NCBI RefSeq assembly: GCF_964340395.1
Contig: NC_135553.1
Coordinates: forward strand, 26,217,449-26,281,448
Source: Glandiceps talaboti
Lineage: Eukaryota; Hemichordata; Enteropneusta; Spengelidae
Length of the DNA stretch: 64,000 bases
Direction of reading: 5' to 3'
Shown here: piece after piece, positions 37,364 to 49,808 of the stretch
Layout of the letters: each line of letters opens with the position of its first letter
How positions within the stretch are numbered: position 1 is the stretch's first letter
Made by a program: the position numbers and the translations under genes
The notes under the pieces: model-generated
Database searches by the model: none
Seen by the model: the letters and a program-made list of their open reading frames with translations, nothing else
Told to the model about the DNA's origin: nothing

Positions 37364-40300
37364 AGCTCCGCTGTCAGCGAAAGCTGAAAGCGTAGCTTTA
37401 GGTATAGGTGGGTATTGAGGTATAGAGAGTAGAGTGAATCATAGGTGTCCGTCAAACTTTTATATCTTCACTATCTACTCCAAAAGTGACAGTCGGAATT
37501 CTTCGATATTTGGTGTGCATGTTCCCTGGGGGGAGGCTATTCAGATTTGTTCATGCCAAGTTGATCTGTGCCATTTTCAATTTTTTATGATTTTTTTTCC
37601 AAAAATGTCATTTTCATCAACTCCTCATAAACTTTAAGTCAGATTGCTTTGATATGTGGTGTGTTGATGCACAGAGGGTACCTTACTTAGATTTGTTAAT
37701 TTCAAGTCAGCACGTCTTCTCTTCTATTTTTTATGATTTCTTTTTTGAAATTTGAAAAAAAAATGAATATGTTAATGAGTATAATGACCGACGCCATATT
37801 GGAAATCACTCCGCGAGACTTTAGGTAAAGTGCAACTTTTCAAAAGACACTATTGACGTCAAACAAGCAATGTAATATGTGCTATAGTCTTAATTCTACG
37901 CATTGTGCGCCCAAATGACAAATATTTGTTCGAAAAAGGGTTGTAAACTTCAAATCCAATTCTCCATCCACCCCTCCTACAGAATGGTTCATTCCAGTAT
38001 ATGCACCTCCCTCATGATCAAGTTTGAATGCCTGTGAACTGAAGTGTATGGGACGATTTTTGACAGTCAGTCGTCAATAAAAACGATAATACTCTTTCTA
38101 AAATTACCACATTTTGAAAGGGAAAGTACTTTGTGGTTCATTTATGGAGTTTTGTTTTTGTACGATCAATATTGGTGGCAAAATTACAGCGTCAAAATTG
38201 CCGATGTGGTAGTTCCGGTTCCGTACGGCGATAATCTCAAGTACCCGGATGTACGAGGGACTAACCCGGAAGCAAGTCGTTGCCAGCCGTACGTTACAGT
38301 GTTAACATCGTCCGAGAAATCGCTGCGTTCAGAATGTCATTATTCACAGAATTGTTTCTTTCGAGTGAAAACCCGTCTTGAATTGTATAACTCTAACAAA
38401 TGAAGACATGTCAAGTTATATTTTGAAAGTTGTATCGCTAGTTTGAGACGATTTGCTCACGTACTATCGAGGCTTGGACCTTACTCCAGTTCAGCGGGAA
38501 GTTTAGCCAGTCCGATAATTCTTTCTGGTTTAGTTTACAACACTTTTGATCACACAGATTTTGTTTTTGTGATGAAAAGAAATTTAAAAAAAGATCACTT
38601 CAACCATTTCGTTGTGTTTTCTTTATGAAAGGTAATCGAACATGAACGAGTGTTACCACTGTAACCAGGAGGGTCTATGCTGTAACGTATAGCAAGGGTT
38701 CGACATACACGTACACGCTGGTCCGCTATCCCGCGAGTCGAGTAACTTTCTGTGATAGGTATATTAGTAGGGAGCTCAGAATTCAAACCACCGGCTATAT
38801 GATGAATTCACGGTCATAGTAAAATTCATTTGATTTTTAATTTGCTATTTTGACCAACTCCGGTTGTCTATTCGCGATAAAATTACGATTAGTTTGGAAA
38901 CGGGGTAGATTTTCTATGATTCCGTGTCATAAAAGCATGTGTTGTGTAGTTTTCGAAAAGCACACCCGGTGGGAAAGTCGCCCAACAGGCGATCTCGCGC
39001 CATTGCTGTACTACGTGGCACTTTATTCTGGCGGGGTGTCTCTTGAAAACGGGAATAGCGAAGGATGAGCCAATCAAGTGAGACCTTTCAAATGTAGCTA
39101 ATATTATAGCCAATAAAATTAGTTGTACGATGATTTGTGTATAATAAGGGTAAGGCTGGCCTCTACACTGTACTGGCCACGTTCAACGGAAGTAAGTGAA
39201 GCTCAATCATAACAATGGTGGCTGTCAAAATCGAAGACGCGATTTGACCGTGTTGTTATTTCAGTGAGTTTATTCAGCAAGAAAACAACGTGTTCTATGT
39301 TTTTGTACTTCCTACATGATGTGATGATCGTTTTTTTACCGGTACAACTTACAGCCTACAATGAAACTGCTAACTTAGTTAGTAACACTGACACGGTACG
39401 ATTCCGTGTTCCGTGTTCCGTGTTCCGTGTTCATGTTTTGGGGCACATTTCTAAATACGCGAAACCAGTTATTGAATGTGTAGTGGCTATTGATATTCAG
39501 TTTGAAAAATTAAAATCCTGAACTTTATTTTGCGAACGGTTTTGTCATTTCTTAGTAATTATAGGGCCGACTGTATCACGTTTAACGTTTATGTCAACCC
39601 GGAAGTACATAGACACGAAAATAGACGAAGTGACTTGTACATGTAATTAGTAACAAAATTTTGCTGTAACTGCTGGTAACCTTCAAATTTATTTATTTTT
39701 ATGTTGTAAATACATTCTAATATGCACTAAGGACAACACTATAAAGACTTGCTCCATGGGAAGGTAATTTTTTGTCTTTTAAAAATGCAATAGTTAGATC
39801 AATGTGTACCAGAAATGTTATGAGCTAGAAATAAGACCACATAACATCTTATTACTCCCCCCCCCCCAATTAAGACAAACTACTCACAGAAAGCAACAAA
39901 AAAGAGAAGAAGCTCCAAAACATAAAAAAGAGAATAAAATAACAGTAATGAGTTGATGATGCACAAACAACTACAAAGAAATAGACAGTTCAATTACAAC
40001 ACACGGTTTGAAATAAATATGGGGTTTGGAAAAGTGAATTAGAAGTTGAGCAAAAACTAAGAGAGATGAAGAGCCTAAGTGAACAAGCGAAAGCACTTAA
40101 AGATAGGACCACCAGATTTTTTGCAGGACTACTACGTTATCAATTTTACTAGTCCTGTGGGATAGTGACTTTTTTACTCCAGTGTCGAACCCTGTCAATG
40201 GCTGAGAATGACTCTCTTTCGGGTACTTGGGGATTGTCGCCGTACGGAAACTAAGATGGCGATTAATACACTTCTTCCCTATATATATATCTACTACAAC

Positions 40301-40775
40301 TAGTACAAGTTGAATGTTGTTGACTTGGTAAATTTGTTAGAAAATTGAAATTCAAATTGCCTCAAAATTATTTTAGATCCCTAGTTTATTTCATTCATCA
40401 TTAAAATTTTCCAGGGTTAAAGCTGTAAGACACTGGAATTATTTATAGCCAACCTCAAAATCCTCTTTTTTTTCTTTTTCTTGTGTGCATTTCCCAGTCA
40501 TTTTTTTCTGAGATTTTGTGCAATTTTTCATAACTGTAGATTTTTGTTATAAAATGGTGACTATGGTATAAAAGTACAATACATTACCAACTTCTGTGTA
40601 AAATGTGTTTTATAGTGAGACATCATATGAAACCACTAACCACTTTATTGCATCGCTAAAACAAAACTGCATAGTAAAGAGCTGAAGAACTGAACCACTT
40701 CTACATGTCACCAAAATAAAAAATAAAAAAAACAAAAAAACAGCGGAGCTATTCTGACCGATAGGTCGCTTGTTA
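37364..40775 (+). mobile_element. ~3.4-kb non-autonomous element with terminal hairpins and CpG-rich cargo
   Basis: The left end is TTTTTT followed by a 15-bp-arm hairpin (37364-37378 and 37383-37397, loop GAAA, 13 of 15 pairs). The right end has an A-rich tract, then CAGCGGAGCT (40741-40750), the inverse of the first ten bases. A short hairpin (GACC-GATA-GGTC) follows, with GCTTG just after it. The left ~400 bp is family-type text (AAGTCAGATTGCTTTGATAT). The middle, ~37780-39660, is unusually CpG-rich and promoter-like. No transposase or long frame. Architecture resembles hairpin-ended rolling-circle-type elements (inference). Confidence 0.6.
37784..37824 (+). other. first-exon-like segment in the element core (MTDAILEITPRDF)
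   Basis: ATG followed by 12 further codons and a donor-like GTAAAG, at the left edge of the CpG-rich core. GACGCCATATTGGA lies within it. It could be a captured 5' exon or chance. There is no evidence of transcription. Confidence 0.15.
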
Positions 40776-43718
40776 TTGTCTAAATGTAGGCAGTGTCCAT
40801 GGCTAATGATAAAATTCAGAAAAATAAAATGTAGATGATAACACTACATTTATTTGAACCATAATTAGTCAACTGGTTGATGTTTTTTGAAACCATAACA
40901 TCTTGCATAGAGTGTTGATTATTGACATAGTGTGGCAGCCCTTGTTAATTACTTCTCGTCCACATCAAGGAAAATAGATGTCATTCAATACAATATATTT
41001 TGCTGGTCAATACCCCTGGAAAGTCTGGGAATTTTTTAATTTTCTTTTTACTTTAAATGTTATTATGAACCCTTGATATGATATTGGGAGGGACACAAGG
41101 AGTTAATACCATGGAAGTACCACTCACGAACTTCCATGATAATACATTGGTTTGTGAATAGTTTTCTAGATTTCATACATTTTTATCACAACCAATATTC
41201 CTGTATATAATTGTTTCAAGAAATTATGTAAGTTATCGTTATCATTGTGACTATATCAAGTTTATATCATACCTACATGTTAGCACTCACACAGTCACAA
41301 AGAGTGAAAGTTATATTTAATTATTATGCACCCAGAAATAAACATAATAAAGACATACAAACTGTACATGATTGTACGCACTGTCCAAACACATACATGT
41401 ACAATAACAAACATATACCCAATTTACCAACACACAATGTGTGTGATGCACACACACATATATGCATGCATGCAATGATGGCATGCATGTGCAAAGAGGC
41501 ATATTGGCACATATATATGCGTACACGCATGCACAAACTCTCACACACACACACACACACACTCACTCACAAATACACCGGGTTTGTGATCAACCCACCA
41601 TTTCCATAGTATGAACTAATACAAAATTTGATCTTGTAAAAAATTGTAATGGTCTAAAATAGGATGGTGGTTTTTGGTCAAAATAGGTATTGGTCACACA
41701 CCCTTACCAGAATTGGCCATAGTACCAGCCATGGGACACACAGACATGCAACCTTTATACACACATAGCAGTTTATCACAATCCACATGAATGCAAGGCA
41801 CAGTTTATAGTTTTGATATGTACCAAATTTCATGTATAAAATATAATTTGGTAATACTATACCCATTGTCTGACGTGAGTATACTGCATGTACACAAATA
41901 CATTGTGTATCATTAAGGCATTTGAAGGAAGTTCTGTAGGGTGAAAAACTGAGTTGAAACCTGTACTAGCTGTAACCACAGTATTGAGTTTATGATCGGA
42001 CAACCAACAATATATTCATTGAAAGTTGTTAACATAGCAATAATTAGACATTGTAGAGGCCTATTTTATGTATAAGTAGTAATATTACTATGAAAGTAAT
42101 AATTTGAAATCATCAGCTCTGAATGCAGACCTAAAAATTAATTTAATTCAATATATTGCACCATATTGTACAGTGTGTACGATATTTTGATAAAAGTCTT
42201 TTTTTTGTCCAACAAAGCAGTTTGACAAAATGTTCCAGTTACAGCTTGAAAGCTTGTGAAAAGGGAGGAATAATTGAAGTGTGTAATAATTCTACCATAT
42301 AACGTTTTGACTTGTTGTAGAAATGCTTACAATGAAATTGTAAAATGAATAATAAAGAAGCAGTTTATTTAATATCATCGTAAAAAGACTTCTATACATA
42401 TGCAAAGTTCTTGACATCGTGGAACAGAAGTGTGCAATTGATGCAAGTATTGTCAATATTGAAAATAAATTGAATGAAAGTGAATAGATTGAAAAATTTC
42501 ATTTCTCAATGTTGTTAGATTTGCTTCATCAAGATGATACAAAAGTAGAGTAATACATTCTGTACACGTTCCATATTGTAATAGGTTTATACAGTCACCA
42601 TTTATGCCTGACAATTTTTGTATTAAACTAAGAATAACCTCTCTGTAAGTATTTTCTCATCACTAAATACTGATTCTTCACAGTTCTGCATCTGTCTGTT
42701 GTGTCATTTCTTTGGTTTGGAGTAACAACTAGGTTAGTGTTAGTAGTGATCAATAGGTGATGTGGTTAGTTAGGTTGTAGAGGTGTGACTTTCAAGCAGT
42801 GTGTTATAAGCTTGTAAAACTTAACTTGTCCATTCATCCACATCATATTATACAAGATTCCTGGTTGACTGTTTTAGAACTGAATGTCACCTATGTGAAT
42901 CAAAAAGAAAAGAAACAATCTTAAGTCAGATATCTTGAATCTCTTGTTTGATTGACAACATCACATATTACATGATAGGAAAATAGGTGTGAATTGATCA
43001 GGCATAAAAATTGTTTGGGGGATTTTAGTGTCACTGTTATTTATTGTTAGAAGATTGGTACAGAAGCTTCAAGTTTATACATGTTTATAGGTGTAGATTG
43101 TAGTTGCATATTATTTAATAGGTACTCACATTGTTGTACTTACTGAAGTTTGTTGACTGAACTCAAAACTGTAAATTGTGATATTAACTCATAAATGATC
43201 CAATTACATAATTTATCGTATATATCAAAAAAATGTTCAGAAAATTAATAATGTGCACTCTACTGTTCAAACAATGCCAGAAGATAATCATAGAAAACAT
43301 ACATTGACATTAACATTTTACTAGGTTGTTTTATTTTAGTATTTTCATTTATAAACTCAGCGTGTGCAACTCTAAGGTAAATCTATCATTTAGTACTTTC
43401 ACCACTCAAATTTTCAGTGTTTTATGAAGGGAAGAATTGTAAGTCTATCAAATCTATCAAAAATCCCTGGTCAATTTACTTGTAGTATAGCACATAAGCA
43501 TTATTTTAATGAAGAGACTTGGACAGGCAATTCTGAAATTCAGATTTTATTTTACCCAGGGTTCCCACCAAGACTTAACATAATCTTCATCTAGTCAAGA
43601 AGTGAACCCCCCCCAGGCTTTTACCAATACCCTTAGGTGATGAGTATTTCTGGCTGAGTGAAGAAAACTATTTGAGAGTGATATAACTATATATGTACAT
43701 GCAAATATTTGGGAAGAG
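40776..43718. other. intron sequence; dinucleotide-rich patch at 41390-41575
   Basis: (CA)n-rich DNA around 41395-41575 with ATGCATGC palindromes. No exon identified. ORFs here are low-complexity. Confidence 0.5.
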
Positions 43719-43776
43719 TGGTGGTGGTGGTGGTGGTGGTGGTGGTGGTGGTGGTGGTGGTGGTGGTGGTGGTGGT
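43719..43776. repeat. (GGT)n, about 19 copies
   Basis: Uninterrupted GGT trinucleotide run on the gene-sense strand, followed by ACTACTACT. Quadruplex-capable. Confidence 0.98.
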
Positions 43777-43970
43777 ACTACTACTAGTAATAATAATCAC
43801 TACGATTTTCAACTTTTTGACTCATATTTTGAGTTGAATATTAAAGATAAACACATGTTGTCATGACGATGAACAAACAGGATGCAAATCGCATATTTTT
43901 GTTTGAATGCAACACAGAGAGTACAAGTGGCATTATAATTCACAAAACATATGATATAAAACTTACAAGT

Positions 43971-45226
43971 GTCCCTCTACCTCTAAAGTAAGAGTGATAG
44001 TATCAAGTGATACTGTTCTTAACGAGCCAGTCCCTACTGGCCGTGGATGCATTCATATACAATATCCATACTCATGGCTAGCTAATTTATTTGTTTTTAA
44101 TATACATAAACACTACAACCAATCGGATTGCCACTTAGATAGCATGTAACATACAATGCCTTGGCAAGAGACTAGTACATACACTGAAAATCCTACAAAC
44201 AATATTGGATTGATACATGTATGAACATAAAATAATGATCTATAAATCTTGCCTTGAAGTGTCAAGTAGGGTTTGTGAAAGCATGGATTTGTCGTACCAT
44301 CAGACCGAGTGTCCGATACAATCGTGAGTTTGTAGCAAGTACTGAAGTAGGTTACAATGTGGATTATCTCAATATTAGAGCCATGGTTACAACCAGGAAG
44401 TTCAAGCGAGTTCACTTGAGATAATCTTAATTCCATTCACAACTTGCAGTTATTGAAGTGTTGTTTGCCATACTCTTGATTTTACAAGGAACTGAACCTG
44501 GGCTGAACGCTAATTAAGTACGACCTTTTAGCACAGTGTCTTCGGGCGCACTGGTTAAGAATGCTGGGATGACTGCATTCATCACCTGTACTAGTATTAA
44601 TACTCTGTACAGTACCCGTTTATCAGCCCTTAATGTAAATATTCAACAAATCTTTCCCCATTCTTACTTTATACTCTTTAACCCGTCAAATATTGGTTAT
44701 CCTAGTAGATTTAAAAGAGACTAGTAACTTTTACTCAGGTCTTTTGAATCACTCGTTCACATTCACTCAGTGCATGCATCTGTACAACGTTTGCTGTTCA
44801 CGCTAGTTAGTCTTGTTGGACTCAGTTGATCATCGTCGCTAACCACGGCTTCTTTTACTGCAGCGCCAAAAATTCGCCGTGTGAAAGTCATTTCTGTTGT
44901 ACTCCCCAATTATAGTTTTTATGACTTCAATTTGGGAAAGTTGTATGTGTGAGTACCCTGTAGTTTTTCTGCATTGCCATGAATTTTGCGGCAGTTGCAA
45001 TAATTGTTATCTGGCCATTGTTATCTGAAACACATTCTTTGAGAGACTGAGTTTGATTGGTCAGATTATCATGATGTCATTGCTTATGAATATGTATTAC
45101 GTATGTGTGAGATACAAATTTGACAGCCGAAAGATACCAGAGTTTTATTGCGAAATGTAGTGGTAGAAGTAATAACTCTGGTGTGCGAGAATGGTCCCTT
45201 CACCTCTTAAGTAAGAGTGATAACAA
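43971..45226. other. ~1.25-kb segment bounded by ~30-bp direct repeats
   Basis: GTCCCT-CTACCTCTAAAGTAAGAGTGAT at the left and GTCCCT-TCACCTCTTAAGTAAGAGTGAT at the right (start ~45195) are direct repeats. Short hairpins sit next to both (AGTATC-AAGT-GATACT; CCAGAGTT against AACTCTGG). The interior is less CpG-depleted than the surroundings. It may be a small LTR-like or other mobile element; no coding part recognised. Confidence 0.3.
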
Positions 45227-46090
45227 AGCAAACATGTAAATTTTGCCACAAGGATAAATGCAGAATTTATGATGACATTTTATTTTATATGACAGGTAAT
45301 TTTCTAACCTGTAACAATATCTTGTAAGTACCTTCAGTGGGCCAGAATAAATTCTTCAGTGTCAAAGGGCTGATGGATTTTGTGTTCTATGACTACAGAG
45401 TGCATCACCTCAAGGTACAAAGTTTACCTATAACCTGTCAAGCCAATCCATCATTCAGCATATCCATTAGACGAAAACCAATGTCTGTAATTCAAAAAAA
45501 TGAGATTCTGGAACATTACTGTAACATGAATCAAGTTTGATTTTGATTGCATTCATACACCAACCTTTTGACCTTTATGGATGATATGTTTTATTTTTAT
45601 GAATAGCTAAGTTAATATTTTTTGCATGTGACTTGCAGTAGGACATCTAATATGATTAATTTCATGATTTGCACACACGCATTTGACTAAATTTGCATCT
45701 CATTTTTGAATCTGAAGTAAATTGAATTTTTAAGTTCTGTTTATCTTTTTATTTCACAATTGAATTCTTCATTATAAAGTTGATTATTTTATTTCATACC
45801 TCATTTCAGATTCATTTCACATCTATTGCATTGACTCTGAAATGTAAAATACTGACACTGTTCTACTTTGTGTCTGCCTCTGAAACATGTAATCTAGCTA
45901 TTGCAGACATCTTTGAGGAAAAAACTATCAATCTGTCTGTAAGTCTTCTCTGTTGTGAAATGGATTATGTAAAGTATTGATAGTGGAAATGTCTTGTGAA
46001 TGATAGGCATTATGGTAGAATACAGACTTTAAATACTAGTATCTATAGAATAGTGTGTATACATTGAAAGATGGATTATTTATTTATGTT
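45227..46090. other. intron sequence, nothing recognised
   Basis: Only chance-length frames. Confidence 0.5.
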
Positions 46091-46142
46091 TTTTTAGCAC
46101 AACTGAACTGAGGTTCAGTAGTGCTATAGGGATCGCCCGGCA

Positions 46143-46179
<37 letters not shown>

Positions 46180-46658
46180 GTGTGTGTGTGTAAACAACTT
46201 AAAGTAAATAACCGCTGAACCGATTGCCATGATATTTGGTGGGTCCATTACCTTGGGTGTCTAGTTGGAAAATGTGATTTTTGGTCAAAAAACTTAAACT
46301 CAAAAACTACCGGGCAGATTGGGCTGAAATTTGGGTGAAACATTCTTCATGGTGTTTTTACTAAGAATTGTTCATGATATGATGGTCCCATCAGTGATAT
46401 GCAAATTAAGGCTAAAAATGTGTCTTTTTGCTCAAAAATCTACAATTCCAAAACCACTGAGCAGATTGGGCTGAAATTTAATGAGAATGCATTTAGGGAT
46501 GTATGGACGAAGAAATATTAAGCATACAATGATTCCATGAGTGATATGCAAATTAGGTGTAAAAATGTTCAATTTTGGTCAAAAACTTATATCTCAAAAA
46601 GTACTTGGTCAATGAGTCTGAAACTTGGTGAGATGTTTCTGAAAGTGTTATTCTGCAA
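46091..46658 (+). mobile_element. hairpin-headed repeat family 1, 3'-truncated copy
   Basis: Same head as at 3352: T-run, hairpin arms 46098-46110 and 46115-46127 with loop TGAG, (GTCT)n, then the same ~500-bp body. Homology ends at ATTCTGCA, where a short ~60-bp tandem repeat takes over. Confidence 0.8.
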
Positions 46659-46805
46659 TTACTGCGGTAACTGGTTACAGACAGTAATGGCTATAGACAG
46701 TAATGGTAACAGACAGCAATTACTGTGGTAACTGGTTACAGATAGTAATGGCTACAGACAGTAAGGGTTCCAGACAGCAATTACTGCGGTAACTGGTTAC
46801 AGGTA
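46659..46805. repeat. ~60-bp tandem repeat, 2.5 copies
   Basis: GCAATTACTGCGGTAACTGG, then TTACAGACAGTAATGGCTA, repeats with minor changes directly at the broken 3' end of the family 1 element. Confidence 0.85.
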
Positions 46806-47000
46806 GCAGTGTCTATTTAAATGATCTCTTTAATTCTTTTCATTAGGTTATTTTATCATTAACTTTGAATACTGTAAAGTAATTAGATGAATTCATTTCT
46901 CACTTTAGACCTCCAAACCTTGTTAAGTTGTATTTTATACATGTATTACTTGAACTTGTACTATTTAATTACACAATAATTTACTTCATATATTTTACAG

Positions 47001-47060
47001 GCCTTTCAAGTACCAACTGAAGATCATAAACACTTCCTGGCTATGGCCTCTAAAGAACAG
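47001..47060 (+). CDS. BAIAP3: BAIAP3-like exon D (AFQVPTEDHKHFL)
   Basis: 60 bp, 20 codons, phase 0/0. The acceptor is TATATTTTACAG and the donor GTTGGT. Residues 94-113 are AFQVPTEDHKHFLAMASKEQ. It continues the helix of exon C (family pattern: VF or AF, then an E-rich/H stretch, then a basic linker) and leads directly into the first strand of C2A. It sits at the end of an 11.5-kb intron and only 933 bp from the next exon. It is short but fits perfectly between the family blocks on either side. Confidence 0.9.
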
Positions 47061-47844
47061 GTTGGTAATCTATGTGTGTCTGGGGGTGGAGGAGTAGGGG
47101 TAGTGGTACATGTATGGACTTATTGCCACTCACTACTTAGTTTTCAAACACTGAATTGTAATTAATGTATTTGAATACAGATGTTTTGAGTACTTGAAAG
47201 CAGTGAGTTCATCTGTCACCATATGATTCAGAATATTTCATTTCCATTGATTTCATAGTCAACTCAAATAGACTACAAACATGGTCATTATAAAGTAAAA
47301 TATTCATGGGCCAAAAGAATATGTGAAAAGTTTTGTTTCCTGTGTAAACTCTTCATCTACAATGGTGAAAGCTTTCAACTAACTGAGAGAGACACAAACT
47401 AAAACTGTTGTTACTATCCTATGTGTTGATATAAGCTATTGAATGAAATTGGTTTAATTGTACACAAAATAGGGTTGCATTTCTGATAACTTTCATGAGT
47501 TTGCAGTGTATATTTTGGGACTTCAAGTGTTCAAGTGTTGATTACAGGGTGATTAGATCTGCACAACAAATTTTTAAGGTACCAATATCACCCACTTGTG
47601 TAATCTACCACATCAAACAACAACATTTCATCGTGTCTGTGTATATAATTACATAGCAGATACGACCTTACTGTACTGACGTGAAGATTTTTAGTTTGTG
47701 CCTAACTTAAATAAGCTGAAAGCATGGTTTCTGCCTTAGTAATATTTTGGAAGGTGACCATTCTACTGTCAACCAAGTCTCTATATTCTATTCAGTCATA
47801 GCAGCATATACTGGTACATTGCATTTGACTCAACTCATCTTGGT

Positions 47845-47862
47845 GGGGGGGGGGGGGGGGGG
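47845..47862. repeat. 18-nt G run in the intron before exon E
   Basis: Uninterrupted G run, gene-sense strand, about 130 bp upstream of exon E. The rest of this 933-bp intron (47061-47993) is unremarkable. Confidence 0.9.
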
Positions 47863-47993
47863 TCTATTAGCATATATCAAAGAAATAAATTAGAAAGAAG
47901 TGGTTGGATTAGACAGAGGTGAAAAAGAAAGATTTAATATTAAAGTGAGAGAGATAATTTGTGACTAATTTTAAAATGTGATCTTTCTTGTAG

Positions 47994-48060
47994 TCACCCA
48001 CCCTGATACTTAATGTTACTGTGGTAGCTGCTAAAGATCTTGAAGCTAAGGATGCCAATG
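47994..48060 (+). CDS. BAIAP3: BAIAP3-like exon E (C2A strands 1-2 and first Ca2+ loop)
   Basis: 67 bp: 22 codons plus one base. The acceptor is CTTTCTTGTAG and the donor GTATGT. Residues 114-135 begin SPTLILNVTVVAAKDLEAKD, giving two beta strands and the start of Ca2+-binding loop 1. The Asp in AKDAN (residue 133) is at the first Ca2+-ligand position of C2 domains. The split Gly codon (G|GA) is completed by the next exon, giving the hallmark KDANG-YSDPY. Splitting the NG-x-SDPY motif at this Gly is a precise phase check. The following 5.3-kb intron, containing the 54-bp array, therefore interrupts C2A inside its first Ca2+ loop. Confidence 0.96.
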
Positions 48061-48699
48061 GTATGTTGAAATCAAATTATTGTATTATGTTTCTATTGGT
48101 AGTCGTACTTTTGTTAAACCTTACTGCAATCAAAGTATCATAGTGCTTTGTGTTTCATATCAGTCTTTTGTTTGTTTCTAGTACCTTGTGATCTTAGAAT
48201 ATGATGTAATGTTTTCACAGATCAAAGGGTTTTAATTTATTACAAAGACGTTGTTAATGACACTGAGAAATGAAATCATGGAAATTTATTTCCCACCTAT
48301 CTGTTTAATACAAATCTTTATTGATCAGAAATGATTCCATTTTATACCTTATACCCAGATAATATTTATTCAAAAAGCATTATAGTTAGTTTTAATTGTT
48401 TTTGTCCAATTTTGAACTTTATAGTGATTTGCTAGAAATTTCCCTTTTCTAATCTTCAAAGATTAGTTAAAAGTTTCCCTTCTCTAGACTTCAGTTATTG
48501 GCCAGAAGTTTCCTGTTTCAAAACTTAAATGAACGGTTAAAGGTTTTTGTATTACATACAAGTTGTGTTTGTCCATTTTTGCATTTAATGATGATAAGAT
48601 TAGAATAATAGACAGTGAATACAGGTTTAGTTTCTGTTTGTCTTTCAAAACTATGCCTTTCCAGACAGACTTTCATCAAATTGATCGATAGTAGCAAAT

Positions 48700-49800
48700 A
48701 GTTATTAGACATTTAGGATAAAGTAGACTTCAAAAAGGAAAGCTTTGTTGGATTTTGCTCAATGTAACTCAAATAATCTTTAGGTTAGATTAAAAAAGAT
48801 CTAAATTTTAAAAGTACAAAATAAAATGGCACCTCGAGATCTAAGTTTTAAGATAATGGTCCACTGGGGTGATAGTGAAAAATTACAGGACAAAAGGCCA
48901 TTTTGAGAACTCTGTATCAAGAAGAAACAATATAGTTTGTAAACTGTCATTTTACTGAAATGTACCAAAGATCCTTTTATTTGAAAAGTCACCAATTTTA
49001 TAGATAGAAAACTTTACGTTTAAGTCTAATGATGCACCTTTGAGATAAAGGAATGTCGTGTGTTATCAAAATCTATGAGATTATAAAACAAATGCCATGG
49101 CAAGAACTCTGTGTTAAAAACAACGTCCCTTATATATAGAAATCTTTTATGAGACGGAAATCTAGCAAAGATGCATCTTACAGAGAATTTATTTGAAGTC
49201 TAATGATGCACAGCCTAGATAAAGGAATTTCATATTATTTAAAACAAGCAGATTATAAGAAAATGTCACTCCTAGAGTCTGCAGGTGTCAAGAACAATGT
49301 CCCTTTGTAGGATTCAGTTGTTGAAATCTAGCAAATATCCTTTGATTCAGCCTCTGTAGATAAAGAATGTGCAATGTCACTGAAGTCTAACTATGCACTC
49401 TCCAGATAGAGGAACTAAAAATCTTAATCTAGCTGATTATAAAACCGCTCTGAGATGCTGATGTCCAAAAAAGACATCTGTAGATAGCAAACGTTGATGT
49501 TATTAAAGTCTAACAATATTCCTAGATAAAGGAATTTCATGTCATTAAAATATTGCAGATTGAGCAAATTGCCACTTCAAAAACCATTTCATGAATGTCA
49601 TCCCTTCTACTTCTAGCTAGTGAACATTCAAGTTTTCTACTGAAATGATAGCAGATAACATGAATAGATAATAAATAACGATATACCTTGTAGATAAAGG
49701 TTACACATGTGATTGAAATCAAGCAGAGACATGTAGTTTATGAATGAATCTGTGATAGCTAGAGGAATCTCATTATATTCAAATCTGACACAGAGATTAA
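48700..49800. repeat. old, strongly diverged tandem repeat (~120-190-bp spacing)
   Basis: Lines such as TCTAATGATGCACCTTTGAG, AGATAAAGGAATTTCAT and AGATTATAAAA recur near 49020, 49200, 49388 and 49510 with many substitutions and indels. This decayed array directly adjoins the fresh 54-bp array. Confidence 0.6.
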
Positions 49801-49808
49801 CAACTATA

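Noticed and set aside
38044-38403. 119-codon frame in the CpG-rich core of the 3.4-kb element
   Set aside because: CpG-rich DNA has fewer A/T stops, no protein family is recognised, and no splice or start evidence ties it to a gene.
44113-44436. Minus-strand frame containing CINPILF, reminiscent of the NPxxY helix of GPCRs
   Set aside because: Only seven residues match. No other transmembrane-receptor features or upstream helices are found.
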